64,000 bases of DNA, taken from contig NZ_APMH01000001.1 of the NCBI RefSeq assembly GCF_000359585.1, forward strand, positions 1-64,000, given 5' to 3'. The first letter of the stretch is position 1. Each line of letters begins with the position of its first letter. This DNA is from Clostridium tyrobutyricum DSM 2637 = ATCC 25755 = JCM 11008. GTDB lineage: Bacteria; Bacillota; Clostridia; Clostridiales; Clostridiaceae. This document shows positions 17,353-25,838 of this stretch, in pieces. A model generated the notes under the pieces. That model did not search any database, was not told where the DNA came from, and was given only the letters and a program-made list of their open reading frames with translations. The position numbers and the translations under genes are program-made.

Positions 17353-18276
17353 TTGGACAGTGAAAAAATTTTTACAAACAGAAAAATAGTAATACTACTC
17401 GCATCATTTTGTTGTATATTATGGGGAAGTGCCTATCCTGGCGTCAAAAGTGGCTATGCTCTTTTTAAAATAAGTACAAGCAATGTATTTTCTGAATTAT
17501 CTTTTGCAGGATATAGATTTATGCTGGCAGGGTTGATGGTTCTAATATTTGCTGTACTCTCCTCTAAAAAAATATTCTCAATAACTAAGGGAAATATAAA
17601 GCACCTTATACTTTTAGGCTTGATGCAAACTACTTTGCAATACATATTTTTCTATATTGGACTTGCTCATACCAGTGGTGTAAAAGCTTCTATAATGAAT
17701 TCCACATCTGCCTTTTTCAGTGTTATTCTGGCTCATTTTCTGTATAAAAATGATAGAATAAATTCAAAGAAGGCAATTGGATGCATTCTAGGGTTTATAG
17801 GGGTACTGCTTGTAAATTTCAGCAGCCAACTTTTAAGTTTTGATATAAAAATTGTAGGTGAAGGTTTTATTGCTGTGGCCGCTTTTGCATTTTCAGCCTC
17901 TTCAATTTATGGAAAAAAGATTTGTGAAAACATGGATTCAACTATAGTAACAGGATATCAACTGCTAATTGGAGGACTAGTTCTACTAATTTTGGGAATT
18001 TCAAATAAAGGATATGTAACAAACTTTACATTAAGTTCTACGCTAGTTCTATTATATCTAGGCCTGCTTTCAGCTCTGGCATTTTCAATATGGACAATAC
18101 TTTTAAAATACAATAAAGTAGGATCTATTGCCCTATTTAATTTTTTAATACCTGTATCTGGAGCTATTTTATCATCTATATTTCTTGGAGAAACTATATT
18201 CAACTGGGAAAATGGTATTGCACTTGTACTAGTATGCATTGGCATATATATAGTAAATTATCGCCACAAAAGCTAG
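17353..18276 (+). CDS. EamA/DMT-superfamily transporter
   Basis: The protein is 307 residues from TTG 17353, which is about 10 bp after GAAGGG; the TTG at 17344 is too close to that site. There are ten predicted membrane helices in two EamA repeats (about 10-145 and 160-300), with the first helix motif WGSAYPGVKSG and a second-half WTILLKYNKVG. Members export amino acids, sugars or metabolites. The 3' end overlaps the converging CDF gene by 4 bp (CTAG supplies both stop codons). Substrate cannot be assigned. Confidence 0.9.
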   Translation: MDSEKIFTNRKIVILLASFCCILWGSAYPGVKSGYALFKISTSNVFSELSFAGYRFMLAGLMVLIFAVLSSKKIFSITKGNIKHLILLGLMQTTLQYIFFYIGLAHTSGVKASIMNSTSAFFSVILAHFLYKNDRINSKKAIGCILGFIGVLLVNFSSQLLSFDIKIVGEGFIAVAAFAFSASSIYGKKICENMDSTIVTGYQLLIGGLVLLILGISNKGYVTNFTLSSTLVLLYLGLLSALAFSIWTILLKYNKVGSIALFNFLIPVSGAILSSIFLGETIFNWENGIALVLVCIGIYIVNYRHKS

Positions 18277-19145
18277 ATACATTCTGGTTCTACATGTATA
18301 ATTGCATAATTGATTTTAAAATCATCATTTAACATTTTTTCTATATTAATTGTAATTTTATGGCTTTGGGCTACCGTTAACTGTGAATCGACTCCTATTA
18401 CAACATCAATTAGAATACTACTTCCATGAACTCTAGCTTTTATATCCTTTACGCAGTTTACTCCTCTAATTAGTTTTATTTTTGATATAATACCATCAAG
18501 CCTTTTACTGTCAAATCCATCAGTTAGACTATATGCGGATTCTTTAAAAATGCCCAAACCAGTCTTAATAATTACCATACCTACTAATGCTGCAGCCACA
18601 GGATCTATCCATGGTAATCCAAATCCAGAGGCTGCAATTCCAATTACTGTACCAATTCCAACTAAAGTATCTGATAAATTATCCTTTGCCGCTGCCATAA
18701 GTGCAGAACTATTAATCCTAATTGCCACGTTTTTATTATATCTGTATACAATATATATTGTAACCGTACAAATTATACCCACTACTATAGAAATTATATC
18801 TTGAGAATTGCTTTTATAAAAAATAATAGCGTATATAGCATTGTAAAGTACATTTAATCCTGCAGCTATCATTACTAATGAAGCAACAAGAGATGATATA
18901 GTCTGGGCTCTCAGATGTCCATATGCATGATTATAATCTGCAGGTTTTCTGGATATTCTAAGTCCTACCATGATAGCCAAAGATGCAATTATATCCGTAG
19001 AGTTATTGATTCCATCTGCAAAAAGTGCCTTTGAATTAAAGAAATACCCTATGGATAATTTAAGTATTGATAAAATTATATAAACTATGACATTTATTTT
19101 AGCTCCATTTTCCGCAATTCTAAGATTTTTATAATTATATTCCAT
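18273..19145 (-). CDS. Cation diffusion facilitator (CDF) metal efflux transporter
   Basis: The protein is 290 residues from ATG 19145, with GGAGAAA 8 bp before it. It has six membrane helices; helix 2 holds the metal site FADGINNSTD and helix 5 the second site AAAKDNLSDTLVG, giving the D/N-xxx-D pairs of the zinc/iron/manganese CDF group. The C-terminal about 85 residues form a ferredoxin-like cytoplasmic domain ending in IIHVEPE. It exports divalent metal using the proton gradient. The exact metal is uncertain; the N and D arrangement (DxxN / DxxSD) is close to Mn/Fe-type members. Confidence 0.92.
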   Translation of the reverse strand: MEYNYKNLRIAENGAKINVIVYIILSILKLSIGYFFNSKALFADGINNSTDIIASLAIMVGLRISRKPADYNHAYGHLRAQTISSLVASLVMIAAGLNVLYNAIYAIIFYKSNSQDIISIVVGIICTVTIYIVYRYNKNVAIRINSSALMAAAKDNLSDTLVGIGTVIGIAASGFGLPWIDPVAAALVGMVIIKTGLGIFKESAYSLTDGFDSKRLDGIISKIKLIRGVNCVKDIKARVHGSSILIDVVIGVDSQLTVAQSHKITINIEKMLNDDFKINYAIIHVEPECI

Positions 19146-19230
19146 GTAGATTTCTCCTATAAGTACAATAGTGATTTGCACTTAGTATATGCTATAAATA
19201 TTTATTTTATAAAATCAGGGGGTAATATTA

Positions 19231-19548
19231 GTGAAACATTTTAGAATCATAACAGATAAAGAATTAAAAAAGCTACTTGAAGGTCCACGTCCTCCTATTC
19301 TAATTGATGTTAGGGATAATGATGAATTTTGTAAGGGGCACATTAAAACAAGCAAGAATATTCCTATAGAAGATTTTGAAGATGCTATAAAGAAAATGAA
19401 GTTAAACAATAATGCAATTATTGTTGTTTATTGCAAAACTGGGAAGAGTTCTCTAATAGCTTGTAATATATTAAAAGATTTGGGATTCAAAAAGATCTAT
19501 AATTTTAGAGGAATAGACAATTGGCATTACAAACTAAAATGCAATTAG
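19231..19548 (+). CDS. Single-domain rhodanese-like sulfurtransferase
   Basis: This 105-residue protein is read from GTG 19231 after AGGGGGT. It has the rhodanese pattern: LIDVRDNDEFCKGHI, then IPIEDFED and the active loop YCKTGKSS with the catalytic Cys that carries persulfide. It ends in NFRGIDNWHYKL. The protein is soluble and cytoplasmic. Partners in sulfur delivery are not visible in the window. It has its own terminator. Confidence 0.93.
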   Translation: MKHFRIITDKELKKLLEGPRPPILIDVRDNDEFCKGHIKTSKNIPIEDFEDAIKKMKLNNNAIIVVYCKTGKSSLIACNILKDLGFKKIYNFRGIDNWHYKLKCN

Positions 19549-19555
19549 ATTGTTT

Positions 19556-19593
19556 AATGTTCTGTCTCAAACTATAACTTGAGGCGGAACATT
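19556..19593 (+). terminator. Terminator of the rhodanese gene
   Basis: A 14-bp interrupted stem (AATGTTC.../...GAACATT) with loop ACTATAAC is followed by AATTTATTTTATTTTTT on the plus strand. Confidence 0.75.
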
Positions 19594-19621
19594 AATTTAT
19601 TTTATTTTTTCATTTTTCCTA

Positions 19622-19816
19622 CTATAATTTTTCTATTAATCTTTCAACACTTTTAGCAGATATATATTTATTATCTTTTTTAATCAAAACTTTTTTATGA
19701 CATTTTGAACATTTATGAATACAGTGCTTAACTTTATAATCAATTTTATTATCTTTCAAAGCTTTAATTATACCATCATAATTTACAGCATTCTTACATA
19801 CTTTGATTTTTGACAT
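19622..19816 (-). CDS. Small cysteine-rich protein, DUF1450/2Fe-2S-thioredoxin-like
   Basis: This 64-residue protein has Cys at the N-terminus (KVCKNAV) and a cluster HCIHKCSKCHKKVLI (about residues 31-45) followed by a short helix. The spacing resembles small thioredoxin-fold [2Fe-2S] proteins of the YuzB/DUF1450 and shethna type. It has a good GAGGGTG site and ATG 19816. It is a single gene between the rhodanese terminator and the ndk terminator. The ORF is credible because of its ribosome binding site and cysteine pattern, but the family call is tentative. Confidence 0.65.
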   Translation of the reverse strand: MSKIKVCKNAVNYDGIIKALKDNKIDYKVKHCIHKCSKCHKKVLIKKDNKYISAKSVERLIEKL

Positions 19817-19901
19817 ACTAACACCCTCTTGTTTTAAATAATAGTTATCTTATAGTAGTTATTATATCATTTATATCTAATTTTTTCATTAAAATAAAAA
19901 A

Positions 19902-19940
19902 ATTATTAACACTCTAAATATATTATAGAGTGTTAATAAT
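19902..19940 (-). terminator. Terminator of ndk
   Basis: A 15-bp perfect stem (arms 19902-19916 and 19926-19940) is followed by TTTTTTTATTTT on the minus strand. Confidence 0.85.
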
Positions 19941-19977
19941 TTTATTGCCTCAGAAAAGCTTTACATTTAAATTACAT

Positions 19978-20427
19978 TTATGCGTGATAATTTAATTTTA
20001 AAACTTTTCCTCTATTTTCATTCTTTAATTCTGGAAACCATATTTTCATTTCACGTTCAAAACTTTCTTTACTATCAGATGCATGAACAGCATTTTCAGC
20101 TTTTGACAATGCAAACTTTCCTCTTATAGTTCCCATATCAGCATCCATTGGATTAGTCAATCCATTTATTTTTCTAACTAACTCTATGGCATTATCTGCT
20201 TCTATAAGCATTGCACATACTTCACTTCTAGTAATAAAATTAACAAGTTCCTGAAAAAATGGTTTGCCTTTATGCTCAGCATAATGCCTCTCGGCAATTT
20301 CTTTAGATGGTTTTATTATCTTTAAAGCCGCTATATGAAGTCCCTTTTTTTCATAAATAGATATTATTTCACCCATTAATTTTCTTTCCATAGCATCTGG
20401 TTTAATAAGCACTAATGTTCTTTCCAT
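19978..20427 (-). CDS. ndk: Nucleoside diphosphate kinase
   Basis: The protein is 149 residues from ATG 20427 (GGAAGGA site), matching the usual length of about 150. It begins MERTLVLIKPDAMER, has RGKFAL-type nucleotide-binding residues (TIRGKFALSKAEN) and the catalytic His in NAVHASDS. It transfers the terminal phosphate from ATP to nucleoside diphosphates through a phospho-histidine and keeps NTP pools balanced. It is monocistronic, with its terminator at 19902-19940. Confidence 0.97.
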   Translation of the reverse strand: MERTLVLIKPDAMERKLMGEIISIYEKKGLHIAALKIIKPSKEIAERHYAEHKGKPFFQELVNFITRSEVCAMLIEADNAIELVRKINGLTNPMDADMGTIRGKFALSKAENAVHASDSKESFEREMKIWFPELKNENRGKVLKLNYHA

Positions 20428-20602
20428 TTTTATCATTCCTTCCAAATATTCATAAATGCCTGCCAAGCGCTGTATACGTTTTAATTAGACATTAAAAAAA
20501 TATAATAATATTATCATACTTAATAAGTATACCATAAATTTATATATTTTGAATAATTTTTGTAAAATTTATTTTTATAAAAATCATTCAAAATATTTGA
20601 AA

Positions 20603-20655
20603 AATTCCACTACATATATAATTCTGTAAAATATTAGAATTATTGTAGTGGAATT
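20603..20655 (-). terminator. Terminator of the monooxygenase-like gene
   Basis: Arms of 12 bp (AATTCCACTACA and complement) flank a longer AT loop. On the minus strand the stem is followed by TTTCAAATATTTT. Confidence 0.7.
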
Positions 20656-20666
20656 AAATTTAAAAA

Positions 20667-20954
20667 TTACATTGCATTGGTATAAATATTTATATCCATA
20701 TCTTTTTCCTGCAATTTCCCAAGTTCAGCCATAATCCTTACAAAATGCTCTGTCTTCATATGTTTTTCCAATCCATCTTTACTCTTCCATTCTTCCATGA
20801 AAGTCAGGATTTGTTTATTATTAGTATCTTCATATAATCCATATGATATATTAGCTTCTTCATTCCTGCTCTTTTTAATCAATTCAGAAGCTATTTCTTT
20901 AAATTTATCTGTTTGTCCAGATTTTATATAGCCTTTAGCCACAACTTTAATCAT
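20667..20954 (-). CDS. Antibiotic-biosynthesis-monooxygenase (ABM) domain protein
   Basis: This 95-residue protein shows the ABM dimeric alpha-beta barrel pattern: IKVVAKGYIKSGQTDKFKEIA, the EANISYGLYED strand and TFMEEWKSKDGLEKHMKTEHF. Small stand-alone members (YgiN-like) can act as quinol monooxygenases, heme-related enzymes or have no known activity. It begins at ATG 20954 and is divergent from the peroxiredoxin gene at 21088, which may hint at an oxidative-stress link, but no shared operator was recognised. Confidence 0.9.
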   Translation of the reverse strand: MIKVVAKGYIKSGQTDKFKEIASELIKKSRNEEANISYGLYEDTNNKQILTFMEEWKSKDGLEKHMKTEHFVRIMAELGKLQEKDMDINIYTNAM

Positions 20955-21087
20955 CTAATCACATACCTTTCATTAATTTTATATTTTAATTATATTGTTA
21001 GCATGTAATAAATACAAGCTTAAATATAATTAATAAATATATTTAAATTGTGGAATGATATATTTAGATTAAGGAGGCGATAAAACT

Positions 21088-21564
21088 ATGAAATTAATTA
21101 CTGCAGGAGATCCTGCACCAAATTTTTCATTAGAAGACAATCACAACAAAATAGTAAATTTATCGGATTATAGAGGTAGAAATATCTTACTTTCCTGGCA
21201 CCCTCTTGCATGGACGCCTGTTTGTACAGATCAAATGAGAGCCTTGGAAAATAACTGGGATAACTTTCAAAAATTGAATACAATCCCATTTGGCATGAGT
21301 GTTGATGCACAGCCTTCAAAAAAAGTATGGGCAGATGCTCTAGCTCTTGAAAACTTAAGCATTCTTGCAGATTTCTGGCCTCATGGTAAAGTTGCACAAG
21401 ACTATGGAATATTTATGGAAAAGGACGGTACATCTGAAAGAGCAAATATACTCATAGATGAAAACGGCATTGTAAAATGGGTAAAAGTATATCCTGCAGC
21501 TCAATTACCTGATATAAATGAGATTTTTAAGGTTCTATCAAGTATGCAGCTGGCAGTACGTTAA
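21088..21564 (+). CDS. Peroxiredoxin (AhpC/TSA family)
   Basis: This 158-residue protein has the peroxiredoxin active loop HPLAWTPVCTDQM with the peroxidatic Cys (about residue 48) and its preceding Thr, the FSLEDNHNKIVNLSDYRGR opening and the RANILIDENGIVKW strand. It reduces hydrogen peroxide and organic peroxides; no second Cys near the C-terminus is evident, so it may act as a 1-Cys type or use an outside thiol partner. ATG 21088 follows a GGAGG site. Monocistronic with its own terminator. Confidence 0.93.
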   Translation: MKLITAGDPAPNFSLEDNHNKIVNLSDYRGRNILLSWHPLAWTPVCTDQMRALENNWDNFQKLNTIPFGMSVDAQPSKKVWADALALENLSILADFWPHGKVAQDYGIFMEKDGTSERANILIDENGIVKWVKVYPAAQLPDINEIFKVLSSMQLAVR

Positions 21565-21577
21565 GATTTACCATATG

Positions 21578-21619
21578 AATACTTGCAGAAGACTTACACT
21601 GTATTTTTCTGCAGGTATT
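21578..21619. terminator. Bidirectional terminator between converging genes
   Basis: A 13-bp stem (AATACTTGCAGAA with near-complement) is followed by ATAAAATTTTT on the plus strand. It lies between the peroxiredoxin and methyltransferase stops. Confidence 0.7.
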
Positions 21620-21635
21620 ATAAAATTTTTAATAC

Positions 21636-22391
21636 TCAGATCTTTTTTGCCAATATCTCTATCCTATACGTAGTTATGTAATCATTACTAAAAGAATACT
21701 CTTTTTTGGTTTTTCCTGAAAGATTGTTTAATATCTTAAAAATTTCATCCCTATTTTTTGAGGTTGCCCCCATACGATCGAACCACATTGGAAGTTCATA
21801 TCGTAGTTTATAAAAATTTGTTTTTTGAACTTTCAAGGGAAGTTCCTTCAACATTTCATTCCACAAACGAGAGGAATATGAATATACATGAGAACTGTCC
21901 CGAAGGAATTCAATCTTATTGTACATTTTCTCGGATTCATCGCCATCCACTACAGAGCAATCCAGAATATATAATTTTCCACCAGGTTTTAGAACTCTGC
22001 ACATTTCTTTAAGTGCATTTTTAATATTTGAAAAATGATGAGCCGCCAATCTGGAAGCAACAATATCAAATGTATTATCGGCAAATTTCATGTTATGAAC
22101 ATCTTCAATACAAAATTCAATATTGTCAATACCTTTTTCATCTGATTGCTTCTTTGCCTGAGACAACATTTCACGTGTAATATCGATTGCAACAACCTTT
22201 TTAGTATATCCTGCAATCTTTATAGCAGTATGTCCTGCGCCAGTTGCTACGTCAAGAACCTTATCTTCAAGCTGAGGATTTAATAATTTTACCATTCTGT
22301 CAAGATCTACAGGATCATTATGAACTGAACTGTATCTGTAATTTGATGCATTTTTTCCAAAATTTTGTTGTATTTTATTTTGGTTTTCCAT
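21636..22391 (-). CDS. Class I SAM-dependent methyltransferase (UbiE-like)
   Basis: This 251-residue protein contains the SAM-binding glycine motif LDVATGAGHTAIK (residues about 46-58), the acidic VVAIDITREML and the downstream FDIVASRLAAHHF plus LKPGGKLYILDC segments characteristic of UbiE/COQ5-type methyltransferases. The C-terminal part is less conserved. The substrate cannot be assigned; anaerobic clostridia often carry such stand-alone enzymes acting on small molecules. ATG 22391 follows a GGAGGAA site. Confidence 0.9.
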   Translation of the reverse strand: MENQNKIQQNFGKNASNYRYSSVHNDPVDLDRMVKLLNPQLEDKVLDVATGAGHTAIKIAGYTKKVVAIDITREMLSQAKKQSDEKGIDNIEFCIEDVHNMKFADNTFDIVASRLAAHHFSNIKNALKEMCRVLKPGGKLYILDCSVVDGDESEKMYNKIEFLRDSSHVYSYSSRLWNEMLKELPLKVQKTNFYKLRYELPMWFDRMGATSKNRDEIFKILNNLSGKTKKEYSFSNDYITTYRIEILAKKI

Positions 22392-22469
22392 TTTTATTCC
22401 TCCATATGATAATTTAAAATCATAATATATATTATTCTATTTCTAGTTAACTTACAATTACAATCCATT

Positions 22470-23111
22470 TTATTTTATTATAATTCCCATTAATCTAGAA
22501 AGCACTAGTGCTTGCATAGAGGTAACTATAACACCTTTTATATCTTCAATTCTTACCCCTAATCCTTCAATAACACATTCAGATAAATCAATTCCACTAA
22601 GATTAGTCCCAAACAACTGGCATTGGCACATATCCGTATTTTTAAATTGAATTTTAGAAAATCTGCTTTGTTGAAAATCAGAGAAACTTAACTGACAATC
22701 CTGAAATAATGCCTGTTTAAAATCTGTAAATCTAAAAAATGCATAACTTCCATTGCATTTATCAAAACTTACATCTCTGAATATAGATTCACTTAAATTC
22801 ATTCCAACCAGTTTGCAGTTTACAAATTCCATTCTATACATTGAACACTCTCTAAAATCCACATTTGATAAATCACAATTTTCAAATCTCACATCTGTAA
22901 ATTCACTGTATTGCATTGAAGCATTTTTAAATACTACACTATCAAATATGACCTGTTTAAAACAATTTCTTTGTATTTCACAATTTTCTATATGGCAATG
23001 GCTAAATACTTGTTCTGAAAATGAGTCTTCATCAAGCATATATTTTTCCTGTAATTCAACTACTGATAAATTATCGGGGATTCTCGGTTTAAGTACTTTT
23101 TTATTATTCAT
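22470..23111 (-). CDS. Pentapeptide-repeat protein
   Basis: Most of this 213-residue protein (about 35-185) is made of repeated five-residue units of the A(D/N)LXX kind, for example the FENCDLSNVDFRECS and FTDFKQALFQDCQLSFSDF stretches, which form a right-handed quadrilateral beta helix. Such proteins can mimic DNA or bind gyrase (Qnr/MfpA), but many have unknown roles. A C-terminal segment (GVIVTSMQALVLSRLMGI) resembles the dimerisation tail of Qnr proteins. Without a gyrase-specific loop comparison I would not call it quinolone resistance. Confidence 0.88.
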   Translation of the reverse strand: MNNKKVLKPRIPDNLSVVELQEKYMLDEDSFSEQVFSHCHIENCEIQRNCFKQVIFDSVVFKNASMQYSEFTDVRFENCDLSNVDFRECSMYRMEFVNCKLVGMNLSESIFRDVSFDKCNGSYAFFRFTDFKQALFQDCQLSFSDFQQSRFSKIQFKNTDMCQCQLFGTNLSGIDLSECVIEGLGVRIEDIKGVIVTSMQALVLSRLMGIIIK

Positions 23112-23148
23112 ATGCTATCCTCTCTTCAATTTTTATAATATATAATAT

Positions 23149-23190
23149 AAAGCACATCGGATATACATTCAAGTCTATCCAATGTGCTTT
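23149..23190 (-). terminator. Terminator of the soluble MCP gene
   Basis: A stem of about 14 bp (AAAGCACAT...ATGTGCTTT) lies 17 bp after the MCP stop, with TATATTATATATT following on the minus strand. Confidence 0.65.
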
Positions 23191-23206
23191 CAAATTATAT
23201 ATTTCA

Positions 23207-24046
23207 TTATTGTGAGACATTCTTAGAAAAATTTAAAAGTTTTACAGATAATTCGTTGAGTTTCTCGCTGCTTGCAGCAATTTGCTGTGATTGTGATGCT
23301 TGTGCTTCACTAGTAGCCGCATAATCATTTATAAAGTTTATAATATTGTTTATATTTTCCTTTTGCTGATTTAAAGTATCATTAATTTGATTTGCAGAAT
23401 CCTTACTATTTAATGCAAGTTTTCTGATCTCTTTGGATACAACTGAAAAACTCCTTCCATATTCTCCAGCTCTAGCAGATTCTATTGCAGCATTAAGCCC
23501 TAATAAATTTGTAGTATTCGAAATAGTATTTATATATTTAAGTATTTCATCCATACTTGTTATTCCGTCTTTTGTCTTATTTATCAAGTCACTCATATTC
23601 TGAGTGCTGCTGGATAGCTCTTCTGTAGAACTTGCAAGTTCATCTGATGAAGCAGCCATTTCAGATGATAATTCCTTTAATTCATGAACCATGCTTATTA
23701 TTTGATTCTCCCTCTCAAGTGAAACTACATAGGATATAGTCCCAACAACATTTCCTGTGGAATCATTAATTAAAGGGACACTGTATGCTATTACCGGAAA
23801 TCCAAATACCTCTTTTGGATATTTGGCCATTTGTTTTTCTCTAGTTTTCATAGCTTTAATTGCTGCGCTGTCTTCGGCTAATTTTACACCTTCGGCAAGA
23901 TTGAGTTTAAATGACTCAGGCTGCCTTGCCATAACGTACTTTTCCTTGTCTGTAATAGATATTCCTACATCCGCTATAAATAATTTTGGAAATACTTTAA
24001 AGCTAGTTTCAATTGCTGAAAAAAACTGTTCATCACTTAATCCCAT
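23207..24046 (-). CDS. Soluble methyl-accepting chemotaxis protein
   Basis: The protein is 279 residues from ATG 24046 (GGAAGG site). It has no membrane segment. The N-terminal about 120 residues form a PAS-like or Cache-like input domain with [17 protein letters not shown] and [11 protein letters not shown]. Residues about 125-275 are a short MCP signalling helix pair whose tip [18 protein letters not shown] matches the CheA/CheW-binding hairpin. It would report a cytoplasmic ligand or redox state to the chemotaxis array. It lies 37 bp after the aconitase X small subunit gene, so it may sense that pathway's metabolite. Confidence 0.88.
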   Translation of the reverse strand: MGLSDEQFFSAIETSFKVFPKLFIADVGISITDKEKYVMARQPESFKLNLAEGVKLAEDSAAIKAMKTREKQMAKYPKEVFGFPVIAYSVPLINDSTGNVVGTISYVVSLERENQIISMVHELKELSSEMAASSDELASSTEELSSSTQNMSDLINKTKDGITSMDEILKYINTISNTTNLLGLNAAIESARAGEYGRSFSVVSKEIRKLALNSKDSANQINDTLNQQKENINNIINFINDYAATSEAQASQSQQIAASSEKLNELSVKLLNFSKNVSQ

Positions 24047-24083
24047 TATCAATTCACCTTCCAATACTTTATTAAATTTTACT

Positions 24084-24521
24084 TTAGTCTATTATTATAT
24101 TTCCATCATCTTTTATATAAATTTTTTGACCATCTTTTGCATATTTCAAAAACTCATCTCCAAGTTGATCTATGGCTATAATTCTTGTGTTGTTCCAAAC
24201 ATCGCAAAGAATTATACCTGCAGCGGCAAGAGAATCTATGTGTTCTGAAAAAAGCATTGCAGATGGCCCTATTCCTTGTTTTGTTACGTTTTGTAAAATC
24301 ATTCCGCCCGTAGTAGACCCAATAGTTTTAGGAAGACATATTATTTTTCCTTTTAAATCTTTTTTGTAGAGATCTTTATTATTCTGATCCGAACATATTG
24401 CATTTCCAGTGCTCAATCCTCCCAAATAAGATGCAAGTATATTAAACCCTTGATGAGTAACAATACTCTCTCCGCTTATATTTCCACCTAATACAACTCT
24501 TCCCTTAAATGTTTTGCTCAA
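24084..24521 (-). CDS. Aconitase X small (swivel) subunit, DUF126
   Basis: I chose TTG 24521 (GGGAG 8 bp before) over the longer frame, giving 145 residues. The protein matches the AcnX swivel domain: [23 protein letters not shown], the [13 protein letters not shown] loop and GPSAMLF. In two-part AcnX enzymes this domain closes over the iron-sulfur site of the large subunit. Its start overlaps the end of the large-subunit gene by 17 bp, indicating coupled translation. AcnX enzymes dehydrate substrates such as mevalonate 5-phosphate (archaea) or cis-3-hydroxyproline (bacteria); which applies here is unknown. Confidence 0.88.
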   Translation of the reverse strand: MSKTFKGRVVLGGNISGESIVTHQGFNILASYLGGLSTGNAICSDQNNKDLYKKDLKGKIICLPKTIGSTTGGMILQNVTKQGIGPSAMLFSEHIDSLAAAGIILCDVWNNTRIIAIDQLGDEFLKYAKDGQKIYIKDDGNIIID

Positions 24522-25824
24522 AATTCTCACTCCCTTTAATATGTCCATTTACAATAGCATACAGTATATCTTCATCCAATAAAAATCTAGCCTTGGAATA
24601 AGTTCTTAACTTATTTGAATTAGTTATAACAGGTTGCTTGGAACATTCGGGATTGCTCATATACATAAGCGGGCATATATAAGTGAGATGTATTCCCATA
24701 TCCATCAATGAATCATACGCTCTTTTATCCTGTTTAAATTTTAAGATCACATCTGGTGCAGCACTTAGTATAGTATTTAATTTTACTTTTAATTTTCCTT
24801 TTTCTGTTAAGGCATCAGATATTGTCTTACTCCAACCATATATCTGATCTATAGATAAATGTGGACATCCTATAAAACAAACTGATGGTTTTGAACTAAC
24901 ATTTTCCCACAATACAGGATAGGAATGAATTACATTTTCAAGTTCAGCATCATCTATCACATATGTATTATAGTCTTGTTTTAAAAGTGACCTTCCATTT
25001 TCAATTGCTTCTGGAGTTATATTTTCAACATGATATAATCCTACTGCACCATTTGATGCACTGGCAGCTCCCATATCCTTAAGATAATCCATGGTATTAT
25101 TATTCATATGTCTGCCTAAAAATTTATCAAGTCCTATTATATATGGAACATCTTCAACTACTTTCATTCCAATGGCACTTCCAAGTACTTGTGCATTTGG
25201 CAGTTTTGAAGTCCTCAAATCAATAACCCATTTTGCACGTCTTCCTTCATCTGTAAGTAATCCAAACTCAGGAACTTTTCCAACAATTCCACATAAGAGT
25301 TCTATAATTCCTGAATTTCTATTTGTCCTTGCTCCAATAACTGAATTGGCAAATACTACTGCTGAAGATTCAGCCCATGAAAGTATATCTCCTTTTTTAG
25401 GTTTATTTCCCACTTCAGGCATATAGCATGTACATGTAAATGCATTGTCATCCTTGAGTCCCAAACTTTTAAGTTGACTTTCATATCTTTTCTGTTCTCC
25501 ATATAAAAGATTAAATACTTTTTTCTGTGCTTCAGTACACTTTACATTTTGATAGTCAATAGGTCTTGGATCTACAGTGAAAGGTCTGTCAGTCTTAATT
25601 CCTGCATCTATTATCTCTTCCATCATATCAAATACTGTATCAAGACCTGTCATTCCAAAGGATGTAACCAGATGTACAGGTGTGTTAACATCTAGAAGCC
25701 GCCTGGCACCAAAAGCTCTGCCATAGAGTACAACAGATTTTAATGCCTTTCTCATAACTTCTCCTTTTTTTCCATTAAGTATATCTTTTTCTTCACGAGT
25801 AAGTTCTATACCATAGTCCTCCAA
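24505..25824 (-). CDS. Aconitase X catalytic (large) subunit, DUF521
   Basis: The protein is 439 residues from TTG 25824 (GAGGGGG site), beginning with EDYGIELTREEKDILNG, the usual AcnX opening. The region has the family cysteines in CTCYMPEVG, CFIGCPHLS and YICPLMYM that would hold the iron-sulfur cluster, and the conserved SSAVVFANSVIGARTNRN block. It forms a heterodimer with the small subunit encoded next and would carry out a hydro-lyase reaction. The gene follows the flavin reductase with a 15-bp gap, so a dehydration coupled to a flavin/NADH reduction is plausible. Substrate unknown. Confidence 0.9.
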   Translation of the reverse strand: MEDYGIELTREEKDILNGKKGEVMRKALKSVVLYGRAFGARRLLDVNTPVHLVTSFGMTGLDTVFDMMEEIIDAGIKTDRPFTVDPRPIDYQNVKCTEAQKKVFNLLYGEQKRYESQLKSLGLKDDNAFTCTCYMPEVGNKPKKGDILSWAESSAVVFANSVIGARTNRNSGIIELLCGIVGKVPEFGLLTDEGRRAKWVIDLRTSKLPNAQVLGSAIGMKVVEDVPYIIGLDKFLGRHMNNNTMDYLKDMGAASASNGAVGLYHVENITPEAIENGRSLLKQDYNTYVIDDAELENVIHSYPVLWENVSSKPSVCFIGCPHLSIDQIYGWSKTISDALTEKGKLKVKLNTILSAAPDVILKFKQDKRAYDSLMDMGIHLTYICPLMYMSNPECSKQPVITNSNKLRTYSKARFLLDEDILYAIVNGHIKGSENFEQNI

Positions 25825-25838
25825 AATCAATATCCCCC

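Noticed and set aside
18273-18276. CTAG overlap of the DMT and CDF stop codons
   Set aside because: It is a simple converging overlap in which the palindromic CTAG supplies TAG on both strands; no regulatory meaning is implied.
22470-23111. Qnr-type quinolone resistance gene
   Set aside because: The pentapeptide helix and tail resemble Qnr but the gyrase-contacting loops could not be verified, and most such proteins in clostridia have no known resistance role.
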